This document shows, one piece after another, positions 28,316 to 37,971 of a stretch of 64,000 nucleotides of DNA (its first letter is position 1; every line of letters begins with the position of its first letter). The DNA is from CAVWDU01 sp963840725 (GTDB lineage Bacteria > Pseudomonadota > Gammaproteobacteria > Pseudomonadales > Halieaceae): the NCBI GenBank assembly GCA_963840725.1, contig CAWIZY010000028.1, positions 310,001-374,000 on the forward strand, in the 5' to 3' direction. The position numbers were made by a program, and so were the translations under genes. The notes under the pieces are model-generated. The model was not told the origin of the DNA and did not search any database. It worked only from the letters and a program-made list of their open reading frames with translations.

Positions 28316-29027
28316 AAAGCCGAGAAACATTTTGTCCGCGCTCCTGGTGGCTTCAGCATCAGTTACGGCATTCGGTGACGGCAGTTCAATCGACAAGGTC
28401 TACCATCCATACGTTGAGCAACTCGAATGGGAGCTTGAATGGCGACTGGCATTGGAGAACGAAAATCCACTAACGGCAGAGAAACGTCGGCAGTCCCACC
28501 GCCTCGGACTGGGCAAGGGTATCTCGGAATACGTATTCGTGGAGTTCTACCTCATTGGAGAGGGCAGCGCTGATGAGGACCTGAACCTCGAGGCCTACGA
28601 AGTAGAAGTGCTTTGGCAACTCACAGAACAGGGGGAGTTTTCCCTGGACTATGGATTGCTTTTCGAACTCGAAAGAGTCCGGGGAGAGGACATCTGGGAA
28701 TACTCGACCGGGCTGCTGCTGGAGCGCGAGTTCGGGCGGTTTAGTGCCACCACAAACATCAATCTGATTTTCGAATGGGGCAAAGACATTGAGGACGAAC
28801 TGGAGACGGAACTGGCTATGCAGGCTCGCTACCGTTTTTCCCCCAGGCTGGAGCCCGCCCTCGAACTGTATCTCGGTGAGGAGACCAGTGGACTGGGGCC
28901 GGTGCTAACCGGCAGAGAGCGACTGGGAACCAATAAGGCATTGCGCTGGGAAGCCGGGCTTATCTTTGGCCTGGATAGCGACAGCGGTGACTATACCTTG
29001 CGAGCGGTGCTGGAGTACGAATTCTAA
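28293..29027 (+). CDS. Putative outer membrane beta-barrel protein
   Basis: A 244-residue exported protein of unknown family, last gene of the FTR1 operon; its ATG lies inside the FTR1 gene (23-base overlap). After an N-terminal signal (about 30 residues) the sequence alternates hydrophobic and charged residues in strands rich in Glu, Leu and aromatic residues. Examples are EQLEWELEWRLAL, EYVFVEFYLIGEG and NINLIFEWGKD. It ends in a terminal strand with C-terminal Phe (TLRAVLEYEF), the classic outer-membrane insertion signal. It is unusually acidic. It probably forms a small pore or binding protein for the metal handled by the operon; this rests on position only. Confidence 0.68.
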   Translation: MTLKMLAEKPRNILSALLVASASVTAFGDGSSIDKVYHPYVEQLEWELEWRLALENENPLTAEKRRQSHRLGLGKGISEYVFVEFYLIGEGSADEDLNLEAYEVEVLWQLTEQGEFSLDYGLLFELERVRGEDIWEYSTGLLLEREFGRFSATTNINLIFEWGKDIEDELETELAMQARYRFSPRLEPALELYLGEETSGLGPVLTGRERLGTNKALRWEAGLIFGLDSDSGDYTLRAVLEYEF

Positions 29028-29062
29028 CTTCGCCGTCCGATGGCAATCTACACCAGGGTCGA

Positions 29063-29935
29063 CTATGCATGGGCCAATAAGCCCGCCAGAGCCTGAGGCT
29101 GAAAACTGCGCTTCACGGTAATGGCGTAAAAGTATTCAAAGGCATTGGGGATGGTCAGATATTCCACCAATGTTCTGGTTTCGATCTCGTCCCTTACTAC
29201 CACTTTGGGAAGCACGGCCAGCGAACCACTGTCCCGCGCCAGCGGTCGCAGCATGGCCATGTCGTCTACCTCGGCTTGTATATCCGGCTCGAACTGGTGC
29301 AGTGCACACAAGCCGTCGAAGGCGTCGCGCACCTCACTCCGGGCTCCTGGCAACAGCCAACGCTGCCGGGCGTATCCTTCAGGGAATGGTGTGTTTGGCC
29401 GGCCTGCTGGAGGGCCAACAATGGTGACCGCCTGGCGGGCCAGTGATTGCACCTGCCACAACCGGTCCGAATTGACGGTGACATTGGCGTTGGACAAGAC
29501 CACATCGAGGCGATGATTGGACAATTCATCGAGTAAGACACTGATGCTCTTGGCCTCCAGGGTAAAAGCGAGATTGCCCTGATCCAGCAGGGGCACGATC
29601 AATCCCTCAATGAAGTTTCGTGACATGGTGGACACCATTCCGATGGCCGGTCTCTGCTGGTCCTCCAGCACACCGTGGCGGAGCAGCGACTCCAGTTCCT
29701 GGCCGCGTGAAAAGATATCGTCCGCAAGCAACGGGGCCTGTTGGCCCGTCTCGGTCAAGATCAGTCGCCGACCTTCGCTTGCGAAGAGTTGCGTGCCGAA
29801 TGACTCCTCCAACTGACGAATTTGAGTCGACAGGGCGGACTGGGACACATGCAACTGCTCTGCGGATCGGGTCAGGTTGCCGCTGCGTGCAACCTGCCAA
29901 AAATAGTAGAGATGATGGTAATTGAGTCGCGGCAT
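29063..29935 (-). CDS. LysR-family regulator divergent to dabBA
   Basis: A 290-residue LysR regulator of the NhaR-like subgroup. The helix-turn-helix lies at residues 5-62 (YHHLYYFWQVARSGNLTRSA ... QSALSTQIRQLE) and the effector domain at 90-285. It is transcribed away from dabB with a 104-base shared upstream region, the usual place for a LysR regulator of the neighbouring operon. It probably controls the inorganic-carbon pump in response to CO2/bicarbonate status or a metabolite; this is inferred from context. The palindrome GTTCTTTTTTAAAGAAC 11 bases before its start codon suggests autoregulation. Confidence 0.85.
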   Translation of the reverse strand: MPRLNYHHLYYFWQVARSGNLTRSAEQLHVSQSALSTQIRQLEESFGTQLFASEGRRLILTETGQQAPLLADDIFSRGQELESLLRHGVLEDQQRPAIGMVSTMSRNFIEGLIVPLLDQGNLAFTLEAKSISVLLDELSNHRLDVVLSNANVTVNSDRLWQVQSLARQAVTIVGPPAGRPNTPFPEGYARQRWLLPGARSEVRDAFDGLCALHQFEPDIQAEVDDMAMLRPLARDSGSLAVLPKVVVRDEIETRTLVEYLTIPNAFEYFYAITVKRSFQPQALAGLLAHA

Positions 29936-29945
29936 TGGATGTTTC

Positions 29946-29962
29946 GTTCTTTTTTAAAGAAC
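29946..29962. promoter_or_regulatory. Palindromic operator candidate, lysR-dabB region
   Basis: GTTCTTTTTTAAAGAAC is a perfect palindrome with 7-base arms and a 3-base centre. It lies between the divergent lysR and dabB genes. A further AGAACT half-site lies near 29990. It probably binds the LysR regulator; the shape is not a strict T-N11-A box. Confidence 0.5.
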
Positions 29963-30039
29963 TAAAACTCGCATAGTATCTATTTTACAGAACTCTTGCC
30001 AAGCGGGATACTCTCCCGCAATTGCTTAGGAGGCTACGC

Positions 30040-31593
30040 ATGCTAACCACACCGACTGACCTGGCCCTCGGCCTGGTACCCTTGTTATTTGCGGCCGGCG
30101 CCCTGCTGGGTCCTGTGCTCAGCCCGCAAAATGGCTGGCGTCTACTGCAGATCATCAATGCAACCGCGCTGCTGTGTGCCCTGGTTCCAGCGCTTGGCCC
30201 CGCAGCGGAGTCGGGCTGGTTCCTCAACGGGGCACCCAGCGTGATCGTTCTGCTGCTGGTCAGCTTCATTGGCCTGATCGTAGTCAGGTTCTCCAGTCAC
30301 TACATGGGCGGAGACCCCGGCCAGGCTCGTTTCCAGCGCTGGTTGCAACTAACCCTGGCTTGTGTGGCTATTGTCGTCACCGCCAATAATTACGCCATTC
30401 TGGTCCTTGCCTGGATCGGTATCAGCCTGTGCCTGCACCAGCTACTGATGTTCTATCCGGAGCGCAAGCGTGCCGCGCTGGCCGCCCACAAGAAATTCCT
30501 GTTTGCCCGCCTCGCTGAATCCTGCCTGTTAATTGCAGGCCTGCTCCTGTACCAGCAGCACGGCTCGCTCTACATCAGCGAAATCATGGACCACTTCAGC
30601 ACGGACAGCGTGCAGCTCTCCTGGCAAGACCAGCTTGCGGCTGTTCTGATCGCCAGTGCCGCCATGATCAAGTGCGCCCAGTTCCCCATGCACGGCTGGC
30701 TGATCCAGGTCGTTGAAGCCCCGACGCCGGTATCCGCACTGCTGCATGCTGGCATTATCAACCTCGGCGGTTATCTGTTGCTGATTTCAGCGCCCTTGCT
30801 GCAGCAGGCCGACATCGCCCGCTGGCTGGTACTGATCGTCGCAGGCGGCACTTGCGTCACCGCCGCACTGATCATGATGACCCGGGTCAGCGTCAAGGTC
30901 ATGCTCGCCTGGTCGACGGTGGCGCAAATGGGATTAATGCTGGTGGAGTGTGCTCTGGGTCAATACGGGCTCGCACTACTGCACCTTGTTGCGCACTCGT
31001 GCTACAAGGCCTACAGCTTTCTCGACACCGGCAGTCAGGTGGAAAATTTCCTCCGCGAGCAGTTAGCTACGGCTGACCGGACATCGGTCCTGGGCCTGCC
31101 CGCCCTGCTGCTGGTCGCCATCGCCGGTCTCGGACTGGCCGCCGGCTATGCGGGCTACAGCTTCCCCGCAGACAGCAGCCTCTGGCTCTTGTTCATGCTA
31201 ATGCTGCTGGTTCTGGTAACCGAACGGCGGAGTCTGGTTCAGGGCAGCGGCGTGGTACAGACCCTCGCTATGGTATTGCTGCTCGGTGTCGCGTACACAC
31301 TGCAAAAACTCCTGTTCAACGCCATGGAACCGCCCGCTACGGCCTCCGCGGATCTAGCCGCAACCCTCTGGTGTGGCTGCCTCTTCCTGGGATTGCTGTT
31401 TGCTTACTGGCTATTGCGCTATCGCCCCGACAGCGAGGCGGGCCGAAGCCTCTATCGCAACCTCTTTGCCGGCCTCTATCTCGATGAATGGGCCACCCGA
31501 GTGACCCTCGCGATCTGGCCAGCACGGCTGCCAGGCCGCAAGCGGACCAAACAGGTTTTCGACGATATTCAGAAGAAGGAGATAACAGCATGA
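30040..31593 (+). CDS. dabB: DabB, proton-channel subunit of inorganic carbon pump
   Basis: A 517-residue polytopic membrane protein of the NuoL/MrpA (proton-conducting membrane transporter) family, about 13-14 helices. Typical motifs are Lys-containing helices around MIKCAQFPMHGWL and the segment EAPTPVSALLHAGIINLGG. With the adjoining DUF2309 gene it forms the DAB complex, which accumulates bicarbonate in the cytoplasm, driven by the cation gradient. The start ATG 30040 follows a perfect AGGAGG five bases upstream. The stop TGA overlaps the dabA ATG (ATGA). It is shorter than true NuoL (about 610 residues), as expected for DabB. Confidence 0.92.
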   Translation: MLTTPTDLALGLVPLLFAAGALLGPVLSPQNGWRLLQIINATALLCALVPALGPAAESGWFLNGAPSVIVLLLVSFIGLIVVRFSSHYMGGDPGQARFQRWLQLTLACVAIVVTANNYAILVLAWIGISLCLHQLLMFYPERKRAALAAHKKFLFARLAESCLLIAGLLLYQQHGSLYISEIMDHFSTDSVQLSWQDQLAAVLIASAAMIKCAQFPMHGWLIQVVEAPTPVSALLHAGIINLGGYLLLISAPLLQQADIARWLVLIVAGGTCVTAALIMMTRVSVKVMLAWSTVAQMGLMLVECALGQYGLALLHLVAHSCYKAYSFLDTGSQVENFLREQLATADRTSVLGLPALLLVAIAGLGLAAGYAGYSFPADSSLWLLFMLMLLVLVTERRSLVQGSGVVQTLAMVLLLGVAYTLQKLLFNAMEPPATASADLAATLWCGCLFLGLLFAYWLLRYRPDSEAGRSLYRNLFAGLYLDEWATRVTLAIWPARLPGRKRTKQVFDDIQKKEITA

Positions 31594-34040
31594 GCAGCCA
31601 TAAAGCTGAGGCGATCGATCAGCACCAACCGGTGAGTGCAGATGTCGATGGACTGGCGACAGCCCGCGATGCAGGGGGACGAATCGCGCCCACCTGGCCT
31701 CTGGACCAACTCATCGCAGTCAATCCCTGGTGGGAAATGCGCGGCGAACCGCTGGCCGATGTGTCCGCCCGGCTGTCGGTACTGTCGCAAACCCGCTGTC
31801 TGATGCCGCGGGATCACTACCGGGAGCTATGGCAATCCGTTATCAGTGAGCGCCATCTGGAGTCTGCAGCAGCTGAAACTGGCGCCAGCCATGGCACCGA
31901 GGGCCTGCTTGCTTGGCTGAATGGTAGTGAAACCCTCTCCCACTGGCACCATTTCAGCGACCAGGTAGACAACACCCGCAATCTGGCCCGGCAGGTCAGC
32001 TGGCACGACGAGATCGTTTTCCAGATCAGCCAGTTCTGTGCCAGCTACTTCAGCGAAGATACTCCCATGCGTTCCGCCAGCCACCAGGGTCTGTACGCCA
32101 GCTGGCTGGACTCTATTCGGCATGACCGGGGTATCGCAATTATGATGGGAGAACCCGGATTGAATGCCCAGTTCGCGGCGCTACCGAGCTCCCATGAGGC
32201 ACTCATTCCTCTCGCCGTCGCCGAGCTGGACCTGCCTGCAGATGCTGTCCAGGACTATTTCCATGCCCTGCTGCTGGAAGTCAACGGCTGGGCCTCCTGG
32301 GTTGCCTATCAACGCTGGCAGTCGCGCCTCTCAGGCGGCGACGAAGATCAACTGCCGCAGCTGCTGGGTATTCGGCTGGCCTGGGAACTGGCACTATGGC
32401 GCCACCAGGGAGAGCGCCATGCCGACACGGTCGCCCAGACACGCGGTCAGTGGCGCCGGCAGTTTGCGCAACTACCGGAAGTGATAGGGCAACACAGAGA
32501 GGTCCAGCGCCCGGCTTGGATTTGGCAACGGGCGGCGGAGCTGGCCTATCAGGAATCGCTGGCGGAAAAGTTCGCCAGCTCAACGCGCGCCGCAGCCATT
32601 GTTACACCAGTCCTGCAGGCCGCGTTCTGCATCGACGTTCGGTCAGAGGTTTACCGGCGCGCACTAGAGGCTCAGAATCCGCAAATCCAGACTCTGGGCT
32701 TTGCCGGCTTCTTCGGATTACCCCTGGCCTACAGCCCCGCCGGCTCAACCTACGAGCGGCCGCAACTGCCGGGCCTGTTGAGCCCCAGTATCACAGTGAC
32801 CGAAGACACCGGCGGAGACAACACGGCACTACAGAAGCACAGTGCACAACTCAATCGCAGTGCCCGCTGGCAGGCGTTCGGCAAAGCTGCTCCGGCGAGT
32901 TTTGGCTACATCGAGTCAACCGGCATCGCTTTTGCCTTCAAGTTACTGCGTGAATCCTTTCTCGGCGGAGAACCCCGTCATCCAGTTAACACCGGCTGGG
33001 ATTCAATGCCACTGGCTATGGAACAGAACGGCCAGCGCCTGACCACCGAAGACGCAGCCGCGCTTGCTGCCGGCATTTTGGGCGCCATGACCCTCACCGA
33101 GAATTTTGCACCGATTGTGATGCTGGTGGGACATGGCAGTAGCACGCGCAACAACGCCCATGCCGCCAGCCTCGACTGCGGGGCCTGCGGTGGACAAACC
33201 GGCGAAATCAACGTGCGCGCACTGGCCCAGGTGCTGAACGACCCGGCAGTGCGCAAGGCGCTGCTGAACGAGGGCATCGCAGTACCCGATGAAACGCAGT
33301 TTATCCCTGCACTTCACGACACCACCACAGATGACATTCGCTGTTTCGGCGCTGTGCCTCAGAGCTTCAAGCCTGTCGAAAGCTGGCTGCACGCAGCCTC
33401 CGAACAGGCGCGTAGGGAACGGGCGGGCAAACTCGGGAGCCACGCCGAGCAAAGCACGCCTGCCATCCGCAAACGCAGCCGTGACTGGTCGCAGGTCAGG
33501 CCAGAGTGGGGGCTGGCCAATAACGCCTGTTTTGTGGTTGCACCGCGGGCGCGGACCCGCCACCTGGACCTTGAGGGTCGCAGCTTCCTCCACGACTACA
33601 TCTGGGAACCGGATGCACAACAGGGCTACCCTGTACTCGAACTGATAATGACTGCACCGATGATCGTCACTCACTGGATCAATATGCAGTACAACGCTTC
33701 TGTCACCGACAACCTGCACTACGGCAGTGGCAATAAAGTGTTGCACAACGTCGTGGGCGGCAATCTGGGCGTATTCGAGGGTAATAGTGGCGACCTGCGC
33801 ATCGGGCTACCGCTGCAGTCCCTGCACGATGGCAAGCAATGGATGCACCAACCGTTGCGGCTGTCAGTGTATCTGGCTGCACCCAGGGAAGCGATCAAAT
33901 CCATTGTCGACAAGCACGAGGTGGTGCGCGAGCTGATCGACAATGACTGGCTCTATCTGTTTCAGCTTGATGACGACAGTAACCAGGTGGTCCGCCTGTA
34001 CCAAGGGGAGTGGTTGCTACCACAACACGCAATGGCGTGA
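31590..34040 (+). CDS. dabA: DabA, zinc carbonic-anhydrase-like subunit (DUF2309)
   Basis: An 816-residue cytoplasmic protein of the DUF2309/DabA family. The predicted zinc site is complete: Cys347 and Asp349 in FCIDVRSE, His515 in VGHGSSTRNN and Cys530 in LDCGACGG. The spacing of the last two (15 residues) equals that reported for Halothiobacillus DabA. DabA converts CO2 to bicarbonate in one direction, energised through DabB. The start ATG 31590 has AAGGAG upstream and overlaps dabB. I did not find carboxysome or RuBisCO genes in the window, so the carbon may feed anaplerotic carboxylation. Confidence 0.93.
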   Translation: MSSHKAEAIDQHQPVSADVDGLATARDAGGRIAPTWPLDQLIAVNPWWEMRGEPLADVSARLSVLSQTRCLMPRDHYRELWQSVISERHLESAAAETGASHGTEGLLAWLNGSETLSHWHHFSDQVDNTRNLARQVSWHDEIVFQISQFCASYFSEDTPMRSASHQGLYASWLDSIRHDRGIAIMMGEPGLNAQFAALPSSHEALIPLAVAELDLPADAVQDYFHALLLEVNGWASWVAYQRWQSRLSGGDEDQLPQLLGIRLAWELALWRHQGERHADTVAQTRGQWRRQFAQLPEVIGQHREVQRPAWIWQRAAELAYQESLAEKFASSTRAAAIVTPVLQAAFCIDVRSEVYRRALEAQNPQIQTLGFAGFFGLPLAYSPAGSTYERPQLPGLLSPSITVTEDTGGDNTALQKHSAQLNRSARWQAFGKAAPASFGYIESTGIAFAFKLLRESFLGGEPRHPVNTGWDSMPLAMEQNGQRLTTEDAAALAAGILGAMTLTENFAPIVMLVGHGSSTRNNAHAASLDCGACGGQTGEINVRALAQVLNDPAVRKALLNEGIAVPDETQFIPALHDTTTDDIRCFGAVPQSFKPVESWLHAASEQARRERAGKLGSHAEQSTPAIRKRSRDWSQVRPEWGLANNACFVVAPRARTRHLDLEGRSFLHDYIWEPDAQQGYPVLELIMTAPMIVTHWINMQYNASVTDNLHYGSGNKVLHNVVGGNLGVFEGNSGDLRIGLPLQSLHDGKQWMHQPLRLSVYLAAPREAIKSIVDKHEVVRELIDNDWLYLFQLDDDSNQVVRLYQGEWLLPQHAMA

Positions 34041-34057
34041 GGCAGTAACTGACTGCG

Positions 34058-35341
34058 CTACTGTGTTGCGGCTCCGGACTGTTTGACTATTGCTCCGTGC
34101 CTCATCACAAAGCGCACGTCCTCCAGCAGGGTAATGTCTGCCACGGGGTCACCCGCTACAGCGATAATATCCGCATAGCGGCCCACTCGCAGAGAACCCA
34201 GGTTATCGGTTTGCTGCAACAACTTTGCGCCTTCCAGGGTAGCCGCCTGCAAGGCTTCCATGGGTGTCATACCAAAGGTCACCATGCGCGACAACTGTTT
34301 AGCGTTGTCACCGTGGGGGTAGACTGCCGCATCGGTTCCCATCACCATCTTTACGCCGGCCTTCCAGGCGTCGGTAAAGCTCTGACGCTGCCGTTTACCC
34401 GTGGCGCGCTCCTTCTCAATACTTTCAGGTAAGATGCCGGCGGCTTCTCCCTGAGAGAGGATGTATTCGGTGTCATAAATATCCATCGACAGATAGGTGC
34501 CATGAGTTTTGGCCAGTTCAATCGCCTCAGCATCCATAAAGCTCGCATGTTCGATAGAGTCCACGCCCGCTCTGATCGCCGCTTTAATCCCGGCAGTGCC
34601 ATGCGCGTGGGCGGCAACAATCAGGCCACGCCGATGGCTCTCGGCAACGATGGCGGCCATCTCTTCTTCGGTGTACTGCTGTATGCCGACCTGGGTGCCC
34701 CGGGACAATACCCCACCGGTGGCACAGAGCTTGATGGTCTTGGCGCCGTACTTTATGTTCTCCCGAACCTTGCTTCGCACCGCCCAGGGTCCATCCGCAA
34801 CACCGTCTCCAGAGGCACCGTACTCACTGGGCAACAGATTGTTGTCGCAGTGACCACCGGTAATGCCCAGCGCCGGACCGGACGCGTACACCGTCGGACC
34901 AATCACATCGCCCGCTTCTATGGCCTCGGCGAGCGCCACGTCGGTGTAGCCTGCTGCTCCCAGATTTCGCACCGTGGTAACCCCGGCCAGCAAGGTGGTA
35001 CGTGCATTTTTTACCCCGGTAATAGCCTGTCTGGGCAGGGAGTTTTTCAGACGTTTGTATCCATGCTCCGCAGCGCTGCCGGTCAAGTGAGTATGCATGT
35101 CCATCAAGCCTGGCAGGATCGTCATGGACCCCAGATCGATATGGATCGACCCCTCGGGCTGCGCCAACTGCTGCCGTGTCGCCACCTGCTTGATACGCTG
35201 GTCCTCGATTATCAACGCGGGGCTTTCGATCAATCGCCCTTCCACGACATCCACCATCTTGCCGGCCGTGAGGTAGAGGGTGTCCGCTCTGCTGTTGAAC
35301 GCGATGACTGCAAAAAACAATATAACTGTAATAAACCGCAT
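34058..35341 (-). CDS. Exported metal-dependent amidohydrolase
   Basis: A 427-residue amidohydrolase-superfamily enzyme with an N-terminal signal peptide (about 19 residues, ending near NSRA). The TIM-barrel metal ligands are visible: HTH in MDMHTHLTG, a Lys likely carbamylated in AKTIKLCATGG, the His in AAHAHGTAG and EHASFMD, and the Asp in MVMGTDAAVYPHG. Close relatives are Xaa-Pro or Xaa-Arg dipeptidases and imidazolonepropionase-like hydrolases, so a dipeptidase-like role in the periplasm is likely. The start ATG 35341 follows GGAGAT. It is convergent with dabA (17-base gap) and divergent from an M24 peptidase. Confidence 0.85.
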   Translation of the reverse strand: MRFITVILFFAVIAFNSRADTLYLTAGKMVDVVEGRLIESPALIIEDQRIKQVATRQQLAQPEGSIHIDLGSMTILPGLMDMHTHLTGSAAEHGYKRLKNSLPRQAITGVKNARTTLLAGVTTVRNLGAAGYTDVALAEAIEAGDVIGPTVYASGPALGITGGHCDNNLLPSEYGASGDGVADGPWAVRSKVRENIKYGAKTIKLCATGGVLSRGTQVGIQQYTEEEMAAIVAESHRRGLIVAAHAHGTAGIKAAIRAGVDSIEHASFMDAEAIELAKTHGTYLSMDIYDTEYILSQGEAAGILPESIEKERATGKRQRQSFTDAWKAGVKMVMGTDAAVYPHGDNAKQLSRMVTFGMTPMEALQAATLEGAKLLQQTDNLGSLRVGRYADIIAVAGDPVADITLLEDVRFVMRHGAIVKQSGAATQ

Positions 35342-35636
35342 GTTATCTCCAAATGATTCTCCGACCTGATTATGACAGAACACGAGCCGGTGCTGCGACC
35401 GCAACCATAAAAAATAGCGCCTGCTTTGCCCGGCACCGTCCCTCCCGTAAGACCGACAAACCCCTGCGCATTTTGCCTCTCCAGGCGAAGAGATACTGAC
35501 CGAGGCTGAACTCTCTCAATGAGCCTGCCAGGCAGACCTACTCAGAAAACCTGCTCACGAAACCAGGCCCGGCGGGTTGGCAGCTGTTCTATGGTACAGT
35601 TTTAATCCGGATAACGGCCAACAGGAAACGCATCCA

Positions 35637-36989
35637 ATGACCACGCGGCTTCACCTACCCTTTTTCACCACCGCACTATTCACTGTGTTGGCAGCGATCG
35701 TTTACTGCGCCAGCGGAATCCTCAGCGCCACAGCCTACGGGGGCGAGGCGCTCACCCGCTGGGAACTGATGAACCAGATTCGTCGCGACAAATTCGACCT
35801 GGTGCTACCTGAGGTTATGCGTGAAAACAACATCGAAATGTGGATCACGGTTAATCGCGAGGGCTTTGATGACCCCTTGACCGAGGACCTTGGCAAGGGA
35901 TATGTCGGTGACTACGGCTACTATATTTTTACTAATCGCGGCGGAGAACGAATTGAACGCGCTCTGCTGGGCATCGGCACGCATCTGGTTGAGGAGAACG
36001 GCGCCTACGACATTGTTACCACTGATTTTGACCTCCTCGAGTTCGTCGAATCTCGCGACCCGAAGACGATCGGCCTGAATTACGCGGAGCACATCGGCGC
36101 GGCAGATGGACTGAGTCACACCAGCTACCTGAAATTGCAGGCGCTATTGGGTGAACGCTACAGTCAGCGCTTTGTGTCAGCACAGAAACTCATATCGGAC
36201 TTTCGCTCCCGCCGCGTTGCAACCGAGATTGCCGCTTTCGCCCGAGCTGGTGAAATGTCACGCAATATTGCCGAACGGGCATTTTCGAACGAGGTCATTA
36301 CACCGGGGAAAACCACCCTGGCGGATGTGGCCTGGTGGATGCGTGAACAACAGTTTGAAAACAGTCTGGGGACGTCTTTTGGTATGCCATCGGTCTATGT
36401 CACCGGCCCTGAGGGCATTGCGGCATTATCCGACGACCGTGTCATCCAACCCGGTGATTTTCTGACGGTGGACTGGGGCGTGGGCTATCTCAATTTCTAC
36501 ACCGACATGAAGCGTCATGCTTATGTGTTGCGAGAGGGAGAAACACATCTGCCCGAGGGCATTCAACAAGCCTTCGACAATGCCAAACAGGTCAGGGACA
36601 TTCTCAAACAAAACATCAAGCCCGGGGTGACGGCGGCAGCTGCCTACGAGCAGTTGAACGCCGTGATCAATCGATCAGGGTTCCAGATTATGACGAAATT
36701 CAACGAGCCGACAGAAAACCCGGAGGTGATCGACGTTATCATCGGTTGTCACTCTGTCGGCAATCTAGGTCACGGCATAGGGCCATCCATCGCCTGGTTC
36801 AACCCCGAGCGCATGACCTATACGATACAGCCTGGCAACTTGTTGTCGATAGAGTTGTTCGCCTACACAGCCGTGCCGGAGTGGGGTGGCCGCAAGCTGC
36901 GGATACCACTGGAGGACGATGCAGTGATTACCGCCCGCGGGGTTGAATGGCTCTATCCGGTTGCGGAGCGAGTGCGCCTGATTCGATAG
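35637..36989 (+). CDS. M24-family metallopeptidase, Xaa-Pro aminopeptidase-like
   Basis: A 450-residue exported protein: signal peptide or anchor (about 10-35), a creatinase-like N-terminal domain (60-200) and a pita-bread M24 catalytic domain (205-450). The metal ligands can be seen in order: Asp in TVDWGVGY, Asp in FYTDMKRH, His in NLGHGIGP, Glu in LSIELFAYT and Glu in IPLEDDAVIT. The catalytic His of the first strand (GIGCH-like) reads IIGCHSVG. It probably removes N-terminal residues or cleaves Xaa-Pro dipeptides in the periplasm. The start ATG 35637 follows AGGAAA. It pairs functionally with the divergent amidohydrolase. Confidence 0.85.
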   Translation: MTTRLHLPFFTTALFTVLAAIVYCASGILSATAYGGEALTRWELMNQIRRDKFDLVLPEVMRENNIEMWITVNREGFDDPLTEDLGKGYVGDYGYYIFTNRGGERIERALLGIGTHLVEENGAYDIVTTDFDLLEFVESRDPKTIGLNYAEHIGAADGLSHTSYLKLQALLGERYSQRFVSAQKLISDFRSRRVATEIAAFARAGEMSRNIAERAFSNEVITPGKTTLADVAWWMREQQFENSLGTSFGMPSVYVTGPEGIAALSDDRVIQPGDFLTVDWGVGYLNFYTDMKRHAYVLREGETHLPEGIQQAFDNAKQVRDILKQNIKPGVTAAAAYEQLNAVINRSGFQIMTKFNEPTENPEVIDVIIGCHSVGNLGHGIGPSIAWFNPERMTYTIQPGNLLSIELFAYTAVPEWGGRKLRIPLEDDAVITARGVEWLYPVAERVRLIR

Positions 36990-37173
36990 GCAATTCCCGA
37001 CGCCCACCGACCCAGGCCTGATTGATAAACGCAGCTCAGTCTGGGCCAGGGCGCGGCCGATGGGACAATTGTCAGCAGCGCTTAAATCGCCTACTCTACT
37101 CGCGGCCGTAGCCGTGAAACAGCGCGCTGCTGATACCGTCTGAGGCGGTGACGGCGCATGAAGGAAAAAATCT

Positions 37174-37971
37174 GTGATACAAGCATATATTGAACACACG
37201 CCGCTGTGGGTGCTATTCCTGACTACCGTCCTGCTGCTGGTCCTGTCGGTTGAGATCGGTTACCGATACGGGTGGCGGCGCAGCCGCCATCCGGATTTTG
37301 ATGATGAGTCCCACGTCAACACCACTACCGGTGCGCAGCTGGCACTGATGGGATTTCTGCTCGCCTTTACCTTCAGCCAGGCGGCCGACCACCACACGGT
37401 ACGCAGGCAATTGATGCTGGACCAGATCGTGGCGATCGAAGCGGCCTACTTGCGTGCAGGCCTGGTTGAACCGCAATCGCGCAGAGCCATCCGCGAGGCG
37501 CTGAGCGACTACGTGGACCTCGCCGCGGCAAACTACGACAAGGATGAACACGAAACCATTATGCAGAGAGCCGACGTCCTGCGACTCGATATATGGACGC
37601 AGGTGGCGGGCCTTTCGCGGGATGGCAATAAGATCGGCGAAGCGGAGACGCTGCTGATTGACTCGGTCAATCGGGTATTCGAGATCCATGAACGGCGCAT
37701 TACAGCGGGATTGCACACCCGGATTCCAGGCAGTATCTGGATTATGCTATATGTCATCCTGACCCTATCAATGTTTGCGACGGGCTACTTCAGCGGTATA
37801 AAGGGCAAACGCAGCCTCACAACGACCTGGGCAATGACCGTCTCATTGGCCCTGATCATGTGGCTGATCGCCGATCTGGAGCGCCCCCAATCCGGTTTTT
37901 TGATTACGGACAAGTCCAATCTGCAGGAATTCAGTGCACGACTCAGTGAGGCCACGCCTAGCGGCAAATAG
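37174..37971 (+). CDS. DUF4239 (bestrophin-like) membrane protein
   Basis: A 265-residue inner-membrane protein. Helices lie near 10-28 and 50-68 in the N-terminal part and 190-208 and 215-235 in the C-terminal part, with a long soluble helical region between. The segment TTGAQLALMGFLLAFTFSQA and the overall layout match the DUF4239 group, which is distantly like bestrophin channels. No biochemical function is established. The start is GTG 37174 with AAGGAA upstream. It is monocistronic. Confidence 0.72.
   Translation: MIQAYIEHTPLWVLFLTTVLLLVLSVEIGYRYGWRRSRHPDFDDESHVNTTTGAQLALMGFLLAFTFSQAADHHTVRRQLMLDQIVAIEAAYLRAGLVEPQSRRAIREALSDYVDLAAANYDKDEHETIMQRADVLRLDIWTQVAGLSRDGNKIGEAETLLIDSVNRVFEIHERRITAGLHTRIPGSIWIMLYVILTLSMFATGYFSGIKGKRSLTTTWAMTVSLALIMWLIADLERPQSGFLITDKSNLQEFSARLSEATPSGK

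Noticed and set aside
33003..33746. Open frame of 247 codons antisense to dabA
   Set aside because: dabA covers it fully with complete active-site ligands; the antisense translation has no recognisable domain.
34502..35356. Open frame of 284 codons antisense to the amidohydrolase
   Set aside because: The minus-strand gene has signal peptide, metal motifs and ribosome site; the antisense frame has none.
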